This document shows positions 42,859 through 54,774 of a DNA stretch of 64,000 nt, piece by piece. Position numbers and translations under genes: made by a program. Numbering within the stretch: the stretch's first letter is position 1; each line of letters begins with the position of its first letter. The notes beneath the pieces were generated by a model. The model made no database searches. It saw nothing but the letters and a program-made list of their open reading frames with translations, and was not told the origin of the DNA. The stretch comes from Trichomonas vaginalis G3 (lineage: Eukaryota > Parabasalia > Trichomonadida > Trichomonadidae). The stretch is taken from the NCBI RefSeq assembly GCF_026262505.1, contig NC_067204.1, positions 16,222,165-16,286,164 of the forward strand. Reading direction: 5' to 3'.

Positions 42859-43121
42859 TCCCTAAATTCTTCGTATTCCAGTTATTTTCTTCATTTTTTT
42901 ACTTTTTAAATTTTTTCTCTAATTTCTTATATTTTTTCTATAAATATTTTCCTAATGTAATCACACATTAAATTTTCATATTTCACAGAGAAACTTGTCA
43001 GACGATAAAAATTTTTTACACACAAAATTTTTCTTGGTGAAAAAGACCATCTTCTTAAACAAATCATTATTTACAGCTTACAAATAAAAAACAAAATATA
43101 TAAATAAATAGAAATTATGAA
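42859..43121. other. short AT-rich link
   Basis: Separates the foldback element from the transposase gene's 3' end. T-rich; may hold the end of the transposon, but no inverted end was found. Confidence 0.35.
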
Positions 43122-45637
43122 TTAATTTTCAATTTCAACATCCTTACCTCTGACATACAATGATAAAAATTGATATCCGATTGCTCCTCCTCTTGGGATC
43201 ACATAACACCAATTTTCATCGATCACAACATATTCGCCTTGTAAATCAAGTCTCTTATAAAATTTAAAAGAGGCATGACCATCTCTTCCGAGTGTAAGTG
43301 AAACAATGGCAAATCTGATAAATATGATATGTGAATGTTCATGAAGCAGTTCAATTTGGTCTGGCTGAGCTTCTTGAGATTCGCGGTCATTTGCAATGAA
43401 GAGGTATCTATTCACATGAGTAATCTTCTTATTCTCGAAATATTCTTTGAAATTTCCATCTTCAGGAAGTTTTAACATGTTAACACATTGAGCTTGATTA
43501 TTCTCATCAATGAATTGAATCCCGCATAAATGTGGGTTCATAAAAGATGAAATAATGAGTCGTGGATCGCCTTGTTGTTCAAAATGAAGCATATTATATG
43601 TTTTTCCTGGTGAAATCGAAGTAGATCTTCCCATACGTTCTAATATTTGTAGGATATGGAGAAGATCTTCTTGTTTGGAATCTTCTTCTCCAACCTGAAA
43701 CAATTCTAAAGCTCTTGCACCATTATCTTCTTCGATTCGAATATTTTCAAGGATAATGATAGTCAAGAACAATTGCATGGCGGCATTTAAGGCGCTTCGA
43801 GAATCATCGAGCCTGATGATTTGTGAATTTACCCTCTCTGTGGCATAATGATTGTGACGTCTGATCTCGTTAAATATTTCTGAGTAATGAAGCTGATTGG
43901 TTAACAAAACATCAAATCGCGGAGCATATTCCACAGAGTCCATAAAAGATGCTCCGCTTCTTGATGCAAGGCAGTGTATCAATTGATCTGTGGGTTCAAA
44001 ATGGACATCAACTATTGGAAGAGGCGAAAACACTTCAGCTGGAGAAGGAGGATTATAATTTGGTTCAGGTTCTACTGCGCTTTCAATTTCTGATGGATCT
44101 AGATCATATTCAAGGATTTCTCTTTCTTCTTCTGGAGTGAATCCTTCAAGATCTTCTTCATCATCACTTCCATCCCAGTCTTCATCATCTGAAACTATTT
44201 CTTCAATCTGGGTATTTTCCTGTCTCCTATGGCGTCGTTCATTGATCTCACTGAACTCTTGAAGGAGGTCAAAATCAGGGGCGTCTTCCTCTTCTGCGTT
44301 TTGGCCAAGAAGCTCGCCTACTGTGAATTGAGCCTTCACTTCGTCAATCCGTTCAATGAAGTCTGAGGCCTCTTCGTCAGAGATACATGGTTGGATGCTT
44401 TCATTTTCTTCAAGATCTTTGATGTGCATACTGAATGCAGTCTCAATGAGCTCAGGAGTCAGCGCATTCCAGCAACGTATTAAAATATACACTGCCAACT
44501 TCAGCGTGCACTCGAGGGAAGTGTCGATAGAATAGTAAGTCCACCATGTTCTCGTTGCCATATTCTTTAAGGCGCCAAAGACATGCATGTCAAGAGGTTG
44601 GCAAGCTTCTTTGTTTCTGCATTTCTGTGGCTAGAATATGTATCAAGAAACAAGTAGATTCTATCATTTTGAATGTAACTTGGATTCTCGCGATAACGAT
44701 CGTTGTAATACTTTCTAAGCCATCTGAGATATTCTTGAAATACCTCCTTTGTGGCCCAACCTGTTTCGGAATGCAAAATCAACTCATTGGAAAAGACTCT
44801 GTTGTCGTAAATCTGCTTATGGCATGCATCTGTGAGACCCTTGCAGACAAATGTGAGTGGAAGTTTACTGCCGTCTGCCTGGATTGTGGCAATAATAGTG
44901 ATTCCTTTCTTCTCGTTATGATTCATGTGGACGTCAACACCTTCCGAGCCTTTTATTGCATATGTCAGTCCATGAGCGATTCCACATCCGTAAAAGGATT
45001 CATCTGCGTTGCAGATTCTCCACAATTCATCCTTGAAGAGTTCCATAAGTTGAGCTTTGGTCTGTTTAAAGCTTTCGATACGAGTCTTCATCTCTTCGAT
45101 GTCTTTTGGCCGACGATGCCAATGTGCTTCACGAGTGGTCAGGTCGCATCTCTCTCGGAAATTTGAAAGGTAATGGTCAGAAACAACAAAATCGTTTCTG
45201 AGAATCTCGTTAGGGTAAGCCTTTATGAACATCTTGACAAGCACTCTGCACATTTGGGTGTTAAAGAAGAATTTTTTTTCGATGAATTCTTTGATGATGT
45301 AATTGGCTAACAATTCTTCACCGTGATCACTGATAGCACGATTGATCAAAGATGCAGCCGTCTTTGGGTTAAATTCTGGGTCAAGTTCGTATTTTTTACG
45401 GTAATTATATAAGGTGGCAGGACAAACGTTTGTACTCTTGGCGAGAATTTCTATGAGACCTTTGTTAGCTGGATCCAAGCTGTCTTCAATGAGGCTCATT
45501 AGGAGAGATACTTGAGTGTCTGACAAATTTGCTGCATTTAACTTTTGCCTTGGAACAAGTTTGCCTAGTTGCAGGAGTTTCTCTGCAATGTGTTGCGGAA
45601 TGGATTCCAGATTGGGTATATCTGGTTCTTCATCCAT
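43122..45637 (-). pseudogene. pogo-like (DDE_1) transposase gene, defective
   Basis: Transposase of the pogo/Tigger branch of the Tc1-mariner superfamily. The natural start is the ATG at 45637 (MDEEPDIPN), after an Inr-like TCATA further upstream. The first part has a helix-turn-helix (LAKSTNVCPATLYNYRKKY), then the catalytic core with the first Asp (CNADESFYG), a GWATKEVFQEYLRWL block and the second Asp (YLFLDTYSSHRNAE). About 30 residues later the frame is lost near 44567-44590, where a stretch of roughly twenty residues found in relatives between the second and third catalytic Asp appears to be deleted. The third Asp follows in the new frame (CQPLDMHVFGALKN), and that frame stays open for about 480 residues of mostly acidic, unusual C-terminal sequence. 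I found no terminal inverted repeats. Likely inactive. Confidence 0.75.
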
Positions 45638-46145
45638 TTTTTTTGTTGGGCCATGAGTTCGAGGTTTGTTAGGTACCAATTTTCAAAAACGATATGAGAG
45701 GAATATATCGTTTTTAGTTTTTTTTTAAAAAAATATAAGTAAAGGGGTAGTTAGTATCTAGTAATTCAGTACCAAGGGTCTACGCCCCTCGGACCCCAAA
45801 TTACTAGAATTTACAAAAATCGTTTGACATGTAAATTTTTTGACACTTCACAAAATAAAAAAATAATTTTTTAAAAATAAACTTAAAAATTAACGTTAAA
45901 ATTTTTGACATTTACAAAATAAAAAAATAATTTTTTAAAAATAAACTTAAAAATAAACGTTAAAATTTTTTATTTATTTTTTTATCATAGATTTTAACAC
46001 CCAGAGTAAAAAAATAAACTTAAAAATAAATTAACTCAAAAATTTTTTAATTTCTGTATATACTAAATTTTTCATAAATGATAAAATTAATTTTAGGGTA
46101 GATCTAACCCGATATCTAACCTCATTTCTAACCTTGTGAATTTTC
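45638..46145. other. junction region: transposon 5' side and Polinton left edge
   Basis: It holds two short palindromes: CGATAT/ATATCG near 45690-45712, and CTAGTAATT at 45758-45766 mirrored by AATTACTAG at 45799-45807, around a GC-rich core. Further right is a tandem duplication of about 65 bases (45840-45904 and 45905-45969) rich in AATAAACTTAAAA, a string that recurs between genes of the Polinton. No gene. Confidence 0.55.
46095..46135 (-). repeat. 40-base motif, inverted partner at 57508-57548
   Basis: GGTAGATCTAACCCGATATC and following bases, the near-perfect reverse of 57508-57548; related string at 61918-61963. Confidence 0.65.
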
Positions 46146-46985
46146 TTATAAAGTTGCGATAGTTGAATTCAGTAACTGAGCCTCAAGGAAGAAAACATCC
46201 TTTCCGTCTTCGGGTAACACAACGGGGCATTTATGATCGTGTGTAGAATACATATCAATCCAAAACTCTCTATTATTTCCTGATAACTTATAATATTTAA
46301 TATTTGTTAATGGTGATGCTCTAGTATGACCGATAAATTCATTTTCAACCCCTTTAGCGATATTTGAATATAAGATGACTTGTTTTCTGTCCCATACATT
46401 ATATGTTATTATTGGTGATAACACTGTTCGTTCTTCTCCGGGTTTATAATTAAATACATTCATGAAGTCTTCATTATACTGAGAAATTTTAAAACCTATC
46501 CTAAAATCACTTTGTCTCTTTTCTGCTACTTCATTAAACGGCGAGTATATAACAAATGTGCATGTATGTGAATCATCTATTTGTTCAATAAATTCATAAT
46601 GAAAGTCTATAATCTGCGGATGAATTCCTTCTTCACCTAATTTATCAAGATACACATTTAATCCTAAAGCGTTTTTGTTAAATTTCTTTTCGAAAATTTC
46701 ATTAAAATCATTCATGCATTCATATAATGTTGTATCATCTTTGAAATATTTATATATGTGAATAGTTTGCTTAAATTCTTGTGTATCGTTTATAACAACA
46801 ACTTCAAGCTCAAATTCAACCTTTCTAAATCCTCGCGTTATATACATATTTGATAAACCAATATATTTTTCATTTATATTCACAGCCCACTCAATAGGTA
46901 ATTTAAATGTAATTCTATTTCCATTTATTTTGGCATTTTCGTTTTCAGAACTGAAAGCAACTGTTAAAGGTACTTGTCTATACAT
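46146..46985 (-). CDS. Polinton capsid-associated (possibly penton-like) protein
   Basis: 279 residues, mostly beta-strand by pattern, no membrane span. It ends with a VVLPEDGKDVFFLE motif that also occurs (VVLPKDGKD) in the minus-strand region 62700-63583, so the two are paralogues. Size and beta content would fit a single jelly-roll minor capsid or penton protein, which Polintons normally encode next to the major capsid gene, but I have no direct motif proof. Appears whole. Confidence 0.55.
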   Translation of the reverse strand: MYRQVPLTVAFSSENENAKINGNRITFKLPIEWAVNINEKYIGLSNMYITRGFRKVEFELEVVVINDTQEFKQTIHIYKYFKDDTTLYECMNDFNEIFEKKFNKNALGLNVYLDKLGEEGIHPQIIDFHYEFIEQIDDSHTCTFVIYSPFNEVAEKRQSDFRIGFKISQYNEDFMNVFNYKPGEERTVLSPIITYNVWDRKQVILYSNIAKGVENEFIGHTRASPLTNIKYYKLSGNNREFWIDMYSTHDHKCPVVLPEDGKDVFFLEAQLLNSTIATL

Positions 46986-47055
46986 TTATTACAAACAAAA
47001 ATATATCATTTATTCTTTCTTCTCAATGGAAAAGGGTCTTCGACCCTCATGAGGC

Positions 47056-47289
47056 TCAATGAGCGTCTTCAGCCTTTTCCTTTTCAGCTTTTTCTTTAGC
47101 CTCACGTTCTCTTTTTGCTTTCATTCTCGGGTTCTTCTCTCTTCCTGCAGCTAATGCGGCTAACTGCTTTTCACTTAATTTCCTTTTTGGTTTTACTGGT
47201 TTTTCTTCGGCTTTAGGTGTCTTTAGTTCTGTTAATATCTGCTCACGAATTTCTTTTTTGATGGCTTCAATATCTAATCCCTGACTCAT
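47056..47289 (-). CDS. small highly charged Polinton protein
   Basis: 77 residues from MSQGLDIEAIKKE; Lys/Glu/Ala-rich helix with KPKRKLSEKQLAALAAG in the middle. Probably nucleic-acid-binding or structural; no named family. Just after its stop a short palindrome (AGGGTC/GACCCT at 47033-47046) lies between it and the 279-residue gene and may end transcription of both. Confidence 0.55.
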   Translation of the reverse strand: MSQGLDIEAIKKEIREQILTELKTPKAEEKPVKPKRKLSEKQLAALAAGREKNPRMKAKREREAKEKAEKEKAEDAH

Positions 47290-47339
47290 TTGATTACCGA
47301 TAAAAAATTCAAAATTTAAAAATTTTATTTGAATTAAAT

Positions 47340-47798
47340 ATGAGCCTATCAAAATCTGAGAGACAATCGATTATATTAAATGATGCAAGAGGAATTCAGC
47401 ATCCATTATATTATGTATCAACAAGTAAAGATGGAAAAATTTATGTAAGAAAAAGACGAGTTCCATTAACGAATTCGGAAACTGATAAAATAGATATAAA
47501 ACCTAAACTTGAAACAAAAGCGGAAGACAGTGAGGTTGTCAGGACAAAGCCCACGATAAAGGAAACGGAATCTAAACCAGAACCTAAACCCGATGTACTT
47601 TCGATAACGAATCAAGAATTAATAGCTAAATTTGTAAATTTCATTGAAAAGCAAACGGAATCAAAAAATCCAGACCCACCAGTAAAAGAGCAGGAAACCA
47701 AAATTAATGAAGAGTTTGTGAAAAACGTAAAACATGAAATTATTGAACAAAAGAAACAAATTCCTCAACTAAGAAGAAGAGTTAGAATATTAAACTAA
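47340..47798 (+). CDS. Polinton protein of unknown function
   Basis: 152 residues, rich in Lys and Glu with a disordered middle. The N-terminal 45 residues are more ordered (DARGIQHPLYYVSTSKDGKI) and the end is basic (PQLRRRVRILN). It starts about 50 bases from the divergent small gene and directly precedes the major capsid region, a common place for a small virion protein. Family not recognised. Confidence 0.5.
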   Translation: MSLSKSERQSIILNDARGIQHPLYYVSTSKDGKIYVRKRRVPLTNSETDKIDIKPKLETKAEDSEVVRTKPTIKETESKPEPKPDVLSITNQELIAKFVNFIEKQTESKNPDPPVKEQETKINEEFVKNVKHEIIEQKKQIPQLRRRVRILN

Positions 47799-47824
47799 AT
47801 AAATATTTTTATCTAACATAAAAC

Positions 47825-49392
47825 ATGCAAAACGAACAGCTTAACGAATTTACACCAGCTGAACATATCCATCAAATTCGTTCATATTTTGAGTAATCGA
47901 TAATGCAATTAATATTGGTGATACTAATAGAAGATATATCGATGCAAAAATTCCATCACAACCAGGAAGCGCAAAGGATCATAACTGGGTCACATTCAAT
48001 TTATCTCCGCCAGGTGAAAATATGCTAGACCTTTATAACACATTCCTTACAACTACCTATAAAAGTAAATATATCCTGGATAATGCTATTACTGGCTCAT
48101 CAATTCCAAATACTAATTCTCCAGGTTTCTTTGGCGTTTTTGATGAATCAATTTACACCATTGAAGCATATCAGTTATTAGCAAATGGAAGAGTTATTTA
48201 TAGTCAGGATAACGCAAGAGAAGAAGCATATATCATTTCTAATTCACAGACTACAGAACAAATAAAGAAAGTTGATGTTTTCTCAAAAACGAGACATAAA
48301 GATGTATGGAAACGTTCTGGAACAGTTCGAACAGGTCAAATTATCTCAGGACCTTTAGTGCAGGAGCTGAAATTAATTTTGACATTAAAATAAAGATTCC
48401 ATGTCGTAAATTCCTTATTCTAGAAGTTATTAGATTTATTCCTGCTTTTGCAGGCAACATTCAGTTAAAGGTTAAATTTAGTAGCGATGCATTCCAGGTA
48501 ACAGCACTGCCGGTAGAAGATATTTTAGCTCATAATCCTTCTTTAATCAGTCAGGTAAAAGATAATTATGACCCACCAACTAATAAATTTGTTCCATGGA
48601 ATGAACCATTCAATATGATAACAGCAGTTTCAAATCAAATGGTGAAATTACTGTTTCAACAGTTGAACAAAGATTAACGAAGAAATCAGCTGAATTCATT
48701 GATTGCTTCATTCATCCTAAAGCATTTTCACTCGATCCAAATATTTACACTGAATTAGTCGATCATTATACATCACAAGCTTTATGTTTTCCAATTAAAG
48801 TAATGGACTGGATTCCTATGGACGGTTCGTTCAGTAAAGGTTCACCATCAGCAACTTTCACAGCAGCTTATACACCAATTAACGTTAAAAGCATTTGGGC
48901 TTTATTTAGGAAGAATGATAATTATATCGTGAATTTCGAAAATCCTCAATTTGAAACCCTTCAATTATCAATGGGCTTATGGAAGTATGCCAGCTGAACC
49001 AGAAGCTCTTATGGTCCGTGTTCTATGAAATGGTTGCTAATGCATGCAATACAAATAACGATATGATAGGATTTAATGAAGATGTGATGAGGTCGTTAAT
49101 TGATGATGGAAGCGTTAAACATTTATATGAATCATACGATAACACTCATTTCCTCTGTGGATTCCCTACGGAAACTGATTTCACATTTCAACAGGGTCAA
49201 ACATCAACGGCACCAATTACATATAAATTAGGTGTTAAAGCTGATGATACAAATATAAGCGAAAAATACACTGTCAAACCTTTATTAGGATTTCTTAGAA
49301 ATGCTTGTTTCGCTATTCAAGTCAGACCAGCTGGCATTCCTGCTGTTAGAATTGATGATTATAATTTAGCTGCTGATGGAGGTGAAGAGTAA
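47825..49392 (+). pseudogene. Polinton major capsid protein (double jelly-roll type), broken
   Basis: This stretch encodes pieces of one protein of about 520 residues with the layout expected of the Polinton major capsid gene: an N-terminal NAINIGDTNRRYIDAKIPSQ, beta-rich middle parts and a C-terminal LLGFLRNACFAIQV. It lies on the plus strand after the small virion-like gene, as in related Mavericks. The copy is broken in several places (about four). The identification rests on size, position and beta-rich pattern, not on a catalytic motif. Confidence 0.6.
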
Positions 49393-49445
49393 AAAAATAA
49401 ATGTAGTTAATTTTTAATTTTCTGATTTTTTTATTTTATAAAACG

Positions 49446-50011
49446 ATGGAAAATAATAACTGGGAAACATTAGTTGCTGATGAAGATTACGAAATTAACA
49501 CAAAATATCCGTATCAAATAAGAAGAAAGAAAACGGAAAGACTGTCAGTGAGTATGAAGAAAAGAATGGATATATAAGATTAACCCTTAACGGTAAAAAA
49601 TATCTTAAGCATAGATTAATAGCTATTCAGTGGATTGATAATCCTGATAGTTTTGGGGAAGTTGACCATTACGATAAAGTTAGAAATAATAATAAGATTG
49701 ATAATCTACATTTGGTGTTCAAGTTCTACAAATAATAGAAATAGAAGTAAAGCAAATGGAGTAGAATATAATTTCGTTGATGAAATCAGTGAAAATTCAA
49801 TTACTGTTTCACATTATGGAAATCATGAATTTGAGGATTTATTTTACGACATCATGCAGATTTGTTTTATTATTATAACGGTCGTCAGTATAAAGAACTA
49901 TACATTAATGAAAACATAAATGGTTCATTATATGTTAACGTTTATGATGTTAATGGAAAAAGAACATGCATTACGTATAGTAAATTCAAACGCTTACATA
50001 ATTTAATATGA
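49446..50011 (+). pseudogene. HNH-type endonuclease insert within the Polinton, broken
   Basis: Encodes an HNH/NUMOD-like nuclease: LKHRLIAIQWIDNPDSF followed by VDHYDKVRNNNKIDNL, the typical HNH core. Such genes are frequent free-standing passengers in large DNA viruses and Polinton relatives. Two or so breaks. Confidence 0.6.
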
Positions 50012-50060
50012 AAAGTTTATTTTTGTCTTGAACGATAAAAATATATTATATCATATGACT

Positions 50061-53000
50061 TCAGAACTTTAATTTCCTTATGAAAGTATTTTTAGTCGTT
50101 ATTGAAAAGTTAAACTTCTCTTCAAAACAGGGTGCTGTTGATTTGCATAAATCAAATGCGATTTCCTGACCATCGTGAAGGGCTTCATATAATTTCATAA
50201 CTGAAAACTCACTATCTTTATCATATTTTCCCTGAGGAATCATTAATCCTTTATCTTCATCATAAACGCATTTAACTGCTTCAGGAAACATTTCATTTGC
50301 TGTTAAAGCTATAACATCTTGTTTTACGCCTTTCATTCTGCAGTGAAATGCAACTTCATTTAAATCATTAGTGAGTAAGTCAATGTAAGTCTTCTTTCCA
50401 CAAAATATCGACTTGTAAGCTAAACTTTGTTTATCTTTTGTGATTTCTGCAAAGTCGAATGGAACTGACCTAAATTCTTTCCAATAAGTTCGCGACCATA
50501 TCTCTTCTTAAACTCTGCAGCGAGTTTTGGTATGTCTTCATTGTAAATGTGCATCGAATCTGTATCCTGATAAAATGCTTTTAATCCTAAGTCTTCAATC
50601 GTGCAAAATACTTCATTCATGATACGTTTCGACATAGATAAGATATTAACACCTAAGGGCAAAAGTTAAAGTGTCTGCAAATGCTTTTAGTTAGTTTGAA
50701 AATAGTTTTATCCGAACCATCTAAACCTTCAAATTTAATGATATGGTTATAATTTCTGATGGCATACCTAACAGCATCTTTATCATCAATGATTTTAATT
50801 TTCGACTCTATCGGGGACAAAATAGTTTTTCCATAAATACTGTTCAAAATTAATTTAATATTTTCTTGTAGCGGATTTTCTTCCTTCTTATACTTTAATC
50901 TCAATTCAAATATTTCTTACTTCATCTCTTATTCTAAAATCTCTTTTTTCATCGTAGTAGTAACCCTGTAATACTTCGCAGCTGATGCCCTGATATTTTA
51001 TTAAATCCTGCAAAGCTATGTGGTCCACATACATTAAACAGCATGTGTTAGAACTTCTTGGAACCTTTAGCTCCGGGTTTAATTCTGGATCTACTGTTAT
51101 TAATGGAAAGTGCCTTTTAATCTTAATCTCGGTTATTTTTATTAAAACAAAGAATCCGAAATGAATTTCTCACCTTCAGGCTCGCCCTGGTCATCATCGA
51201 ATAAATGTTTTAACAAATATTCACTGTTTAACATTTCTTTCTTCATAACCTTTGGAATTCCTTCTAAAGTATAAAGTCTCGCGATAGCGATGGATATAAT
51301 GAAACAGCATCGAAGTCAGCAATGAGTTTCTTTTCGCTCTTTTGTTTCATGTTATCTGACAGCTACATACATTTCCACCTTGAATACAGCGTGAAATAAA
51401 TTCTCTTGGTTTATTTGAAAGGTCATATAAATTTCCATTCGGGAAATATACTCTGTTTTCGAAAAGTTTGTTAGCGATTGAACAAATGCTAACGTAATCA
51501 TAAACGTTTAAATCAAACTCTTTCAATATATCATTTCTGAACTTAACAAAACCTTCTCTTAAAATCCTTACGTCCTGTTTGCAATAAAATGAGCTATATT
51601 TTTCTAAATCGAAATGGTTTTCATCTATTCTGCAGTTTTCGATTAAATCTATGTTTTTCATGAACGTTTCAATATCTTTTACAAACTTACACGCTTCAGA
51701 AATTACGCCAGTTTTGTTATCATTAACTAATAAAGAGCTTGAATAATATTGATACGGAAATACTTCCTTTTCACCACACTGCAAATGAAACATTTCAGGA
51801 AATAGTTTAAGCTTCTTATTTATAACAGTGTATGAATCTTTAATAATGATTGCTTTACCTTTATATATTCCCGTTATCTGCATTGTTCTAGAACCCTTAA
51901 TAATTGGTGTTCCGCTAATTTCTGTTAAATGTCTTAAAATGAAATTGATATCATAACTGAGGTTATGAAAATATATTAAACTTTTATCAGGAATTCTTTC
52001 TAAAAATTTTGTTGCACAATTTTGACCCCAAATGCTTTCGCTAATCTTTCCATCTTCACTATCATAACAAATGTTAAAGGCTTTATGAACTCCATCAGTG
52101 CTACATTCAAAGTCAGCGAAGAAAATGTGTTCAGGAATGAATTTTTGTTTTGATTTATCACTATCTTTACTTTCAGACTTTTTCTTTAACTGAACACAGT
52201 AGTTCGGGGTATAATTTAAATCTTTAAACGGTGCAAGTTTTTGTTTATATAAATCTGTTGTATAACTGAAAAGTTCACCATAAGATAACGGTTCAAAGTA
52301 ATTGCACTCTCTTAATGTTTTCAAAATATTCCATAAAGGAGTTGTTCGCGTAGAATCAATAACAAATCTATTTTCCCTTTTCTTATATATTTTCATTTGA
52401 CGTTCTATATTCCAGCCGCCTAATGATTTGAGAATTTCGTTATAATTTATGATAAAATATGTTGTCATAGGTAATCTTTCATTTAACATGTAATGGTCTT
52501 CAACGAGTAATAAATCGATTGTTTTCTTTATTTCTGTGTGACCTTCGGTCTCGCCGCTTTGCGGCTTTGATGGTGTATAATGAACTGTCTTATTATCTTT
52601 TGAATTATCGAAATAACCAATGGTAACATTAAATGCTATGCCTGTTGCGTTAGAAATTTCCTGAATCTTACTTTGTGGAAAATCTCTAACTCTAATGACT
52701 TCACGCATGTGGTCTACCGTCTGCTCATCAACTCCAGCCTGAATGCAAGCATAAACGAAGCAGTTATCTTCTGTCATCAATTTTGCAGTTCTTTTGTTAA
52801 GTTCATTGAAAATTTGATAACGTTCAAGATTTATAGGTAATCTGCAAAGATATTTCCAAAACTCACCACTTCTCTTTTTATTTGTTCTCTTTTCACCATT
52901 ATCCCTCCAGAAAGTATCAATTAGTTTTTGGTTTCCTGTTTGCTTTAACGCCTCTAAAATTTCTTTCTGGTCTTTTGATAATTTGCTTTCATCTCTTTTT

Positions 53001-53908
53001 TCTCTCTTCTGTGGCTTACCTTTCTTAATATCGCTCATCGTTAATCCTTCATATTCAGTTAAATCATACATTTTAATTTCTTCGAGGTTCTTAATATTTG
53101 TCATAAAGAAATCATAATGTTTTTCAATTATTCCAGCTGCGTTTGCTTCAATCTCTGTTATAAAGTTTTCTTGCTTTAACTGATGAAGTAAAGCTCCGAT
53201 GTTCTCGATGTTCAATGTTGAATTAGTAAATTTACCATCAAGTTTATAACAAATCATCCATTTTTGCTGCGAATTTACTTTTATCTTCTGCAGAAGCCTA
53301 ATAAACATTTTACCGAAACGTTCATGTAGGTAATTTCTGTTTTCTTCATTGAGTTCTTTAATGTTAAAATCTATGATTCTATTTCCTGCTTTAACATTTT
53401 TGCGTTTATTATTTTCATCCTTCTTTAACCATTTCTCACCATCAAGAGCTTTATCATCTATAGATTTAATTACTTCGTTTGCTTTGCGTAATTGTGCAAT
53501 TGCTTTTGCATACTTTACAGCTATATTTTTCTTTTCTTCATCGCTTTTCTTCTTTCTCGTTTCACCTACATCCACATTAGTTATATCGTGCATTTCCTGC
53601 CTAACTTCCTTCGGTACTGCTGTCCTTGTCCTTCCTACATCAACATTCATCATATCATACATTTCTTTTCTTACTTCCTTCGGTACTGATTGTTTATGAT
53701 ATAAATTAACCTGAACATCATTTAAAGGAAATGTTTTGTTATTAATGTAATCATTAATTTTCTCGTAAGTAACTACACCTCTGTAATCATTGAGGTATTT
53801 AGCTAATGAAGATTTGTTAGTCGCATATCTTTTGCTAACTTCAATGTCAGCATTCTTCAATAACTTCTTAATTTCTTCATGGTCTAATCTAGATAGCTTT
53901 TTATACAT
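50061..53908 (-). pseudogene. Polinton protein-primed DNA polymerase B, broken
   Basis: The minus strand holds the family B polymerase of the protein-primed kind. Seen parts: a long N-terminal region with Lys-rich helices, the 3'-5' exonuclease motif with Asp-Phe-Glu (HIFFADFECSTDG), a later exonuclease block (HNLSYDINFILRHL), and the polymerase motif with Asp-Thr-Asp (YQDTDSMHIY). This enzyme replicates the element from its ends using a protein primer. The copy has several breaks (about four or five). Inside the coding region lies one GC-rich palindromic mini-repeat (52543-52568) shared with the fibre gene. Confidence 0.85.
52543..52568. repeat. GC-rich palindromic mini-repeat, copy 1
   Basis: GCCGC/GCGGC stem inside CTTCGGTCTCGCCGCTTTGC; shared with 60481-60506 and a diverged copy at 62572-62596. 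Confidence 0.55.
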
Positions 53909-54008
53909 CTTTTATGGAAAATAAAAAAAAATATTTTCCGTAAAAAATATAATTTAAAAATAAACTTAATTTTTTTAAATAATTTATATTTTTAATTTTA
54001 ATAAAATA

Positions 54009-54512
54009 ATGTCTGAGTACAAGTTCTATTCATACAATGCTCTCGCTACTGCTGTTAAGGGTGAATTCATAAATGGAAAAAACGTGAACGTTATATTCAA
54101 TAAAAAGTCTGTGAAAGAATCTAAATACGGTCAGTTCGTTAAACCATACGCTATCATTATTGACAGAAAACGTTACACACCACATGAAATAGCAGTATTA
54201 CTTAAACAGAAAGGAATATTTGTAAATATCAAAGATACACATTATACGATTATGAAGAACTCTAACGTTGAATTTTTCAGCATTGTTTTAGATTTATCGC
54301 AGCAGAAAGAATTCAAGAAGGCGCAAGGCGCCGAGATGGACTCAAAGAGCCTTCCAGGTGAAGTAGTTGTGAAATATTATCCTTCATCTCTGAAGACAAT
54401 AACGAATAAAGATATAATCAATAAGCTCCTACCAGTAATTGAGGAAGCAACGATTGAATATGATGAAGAAGGAAGTGAAGTAATTGAGGAAATAGACCCT
54501 GAAGCTTTATAA
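54009..54512 (+). CDS. Polinton protein of unknown function
   Basis: 167 residues, mixed alpha/beta, acidic C-terminus (EYDEEGSEVIEEIDPEAL). It begins about 100 bases from the start of the polymerase, facing away from it, and ends next to the inverted repeat of the nested module. No recognisable motif. Whole frame. Confidence 0.55.
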   Translation: MSEYKFYSYNALATAVKGEFINGKNVNVIFNKKSVKESKYGQFVKPYAIIIDRKRYTPHEIAVLLKQKGIFVNIKDTHYTIMKNSNVEFFSIVLDLSQQKEFKKAQGAEMDSKSLPGEVVVKYYPSSLKTITNKDIINKLLPVIEEATIEYDEEGSEVIEEIDPEAL

Positions 54513-54518
54513 GAAAAT

Positions 54519-54735
54519 TTATTTTTGAATAACTGAAGGTGTCACCACGTCACCATGTGTCACCTGGTTAATTAACTTCTCTTAAAATGATGACAACATG
54601 ACATTTAGACAGCAGGACGAAAGGAGGAAGGCATTTATAAATTATTTTTGAATAACTGAAGGTGTCACCACGTCACCATGTGTCACCTGGTTAATTAACT
54701 TCTCTTAAAAATGATGACAACATGACATTTTGACA
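54519..54735 (+). repeat. left inverted repeat of nested module
   Basis: Two tandem units of about 120 bases, each with GGTGTCACCACGTCACCATG and TTAATTAACTTCTC; inverted relative to 57174-57381. Confidence 0.85.
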
Positions 54736-54774
54736 TCACAGCAGGATTAATGCAAAAATAAATTCAATCATACT

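Noticed and set aside
45758-45807. Definite left terminal inverted repeat of the Polinton
   Set aside because: Only a palindrome is visible; the matching right end is outside the window, so the boundary is a guess.
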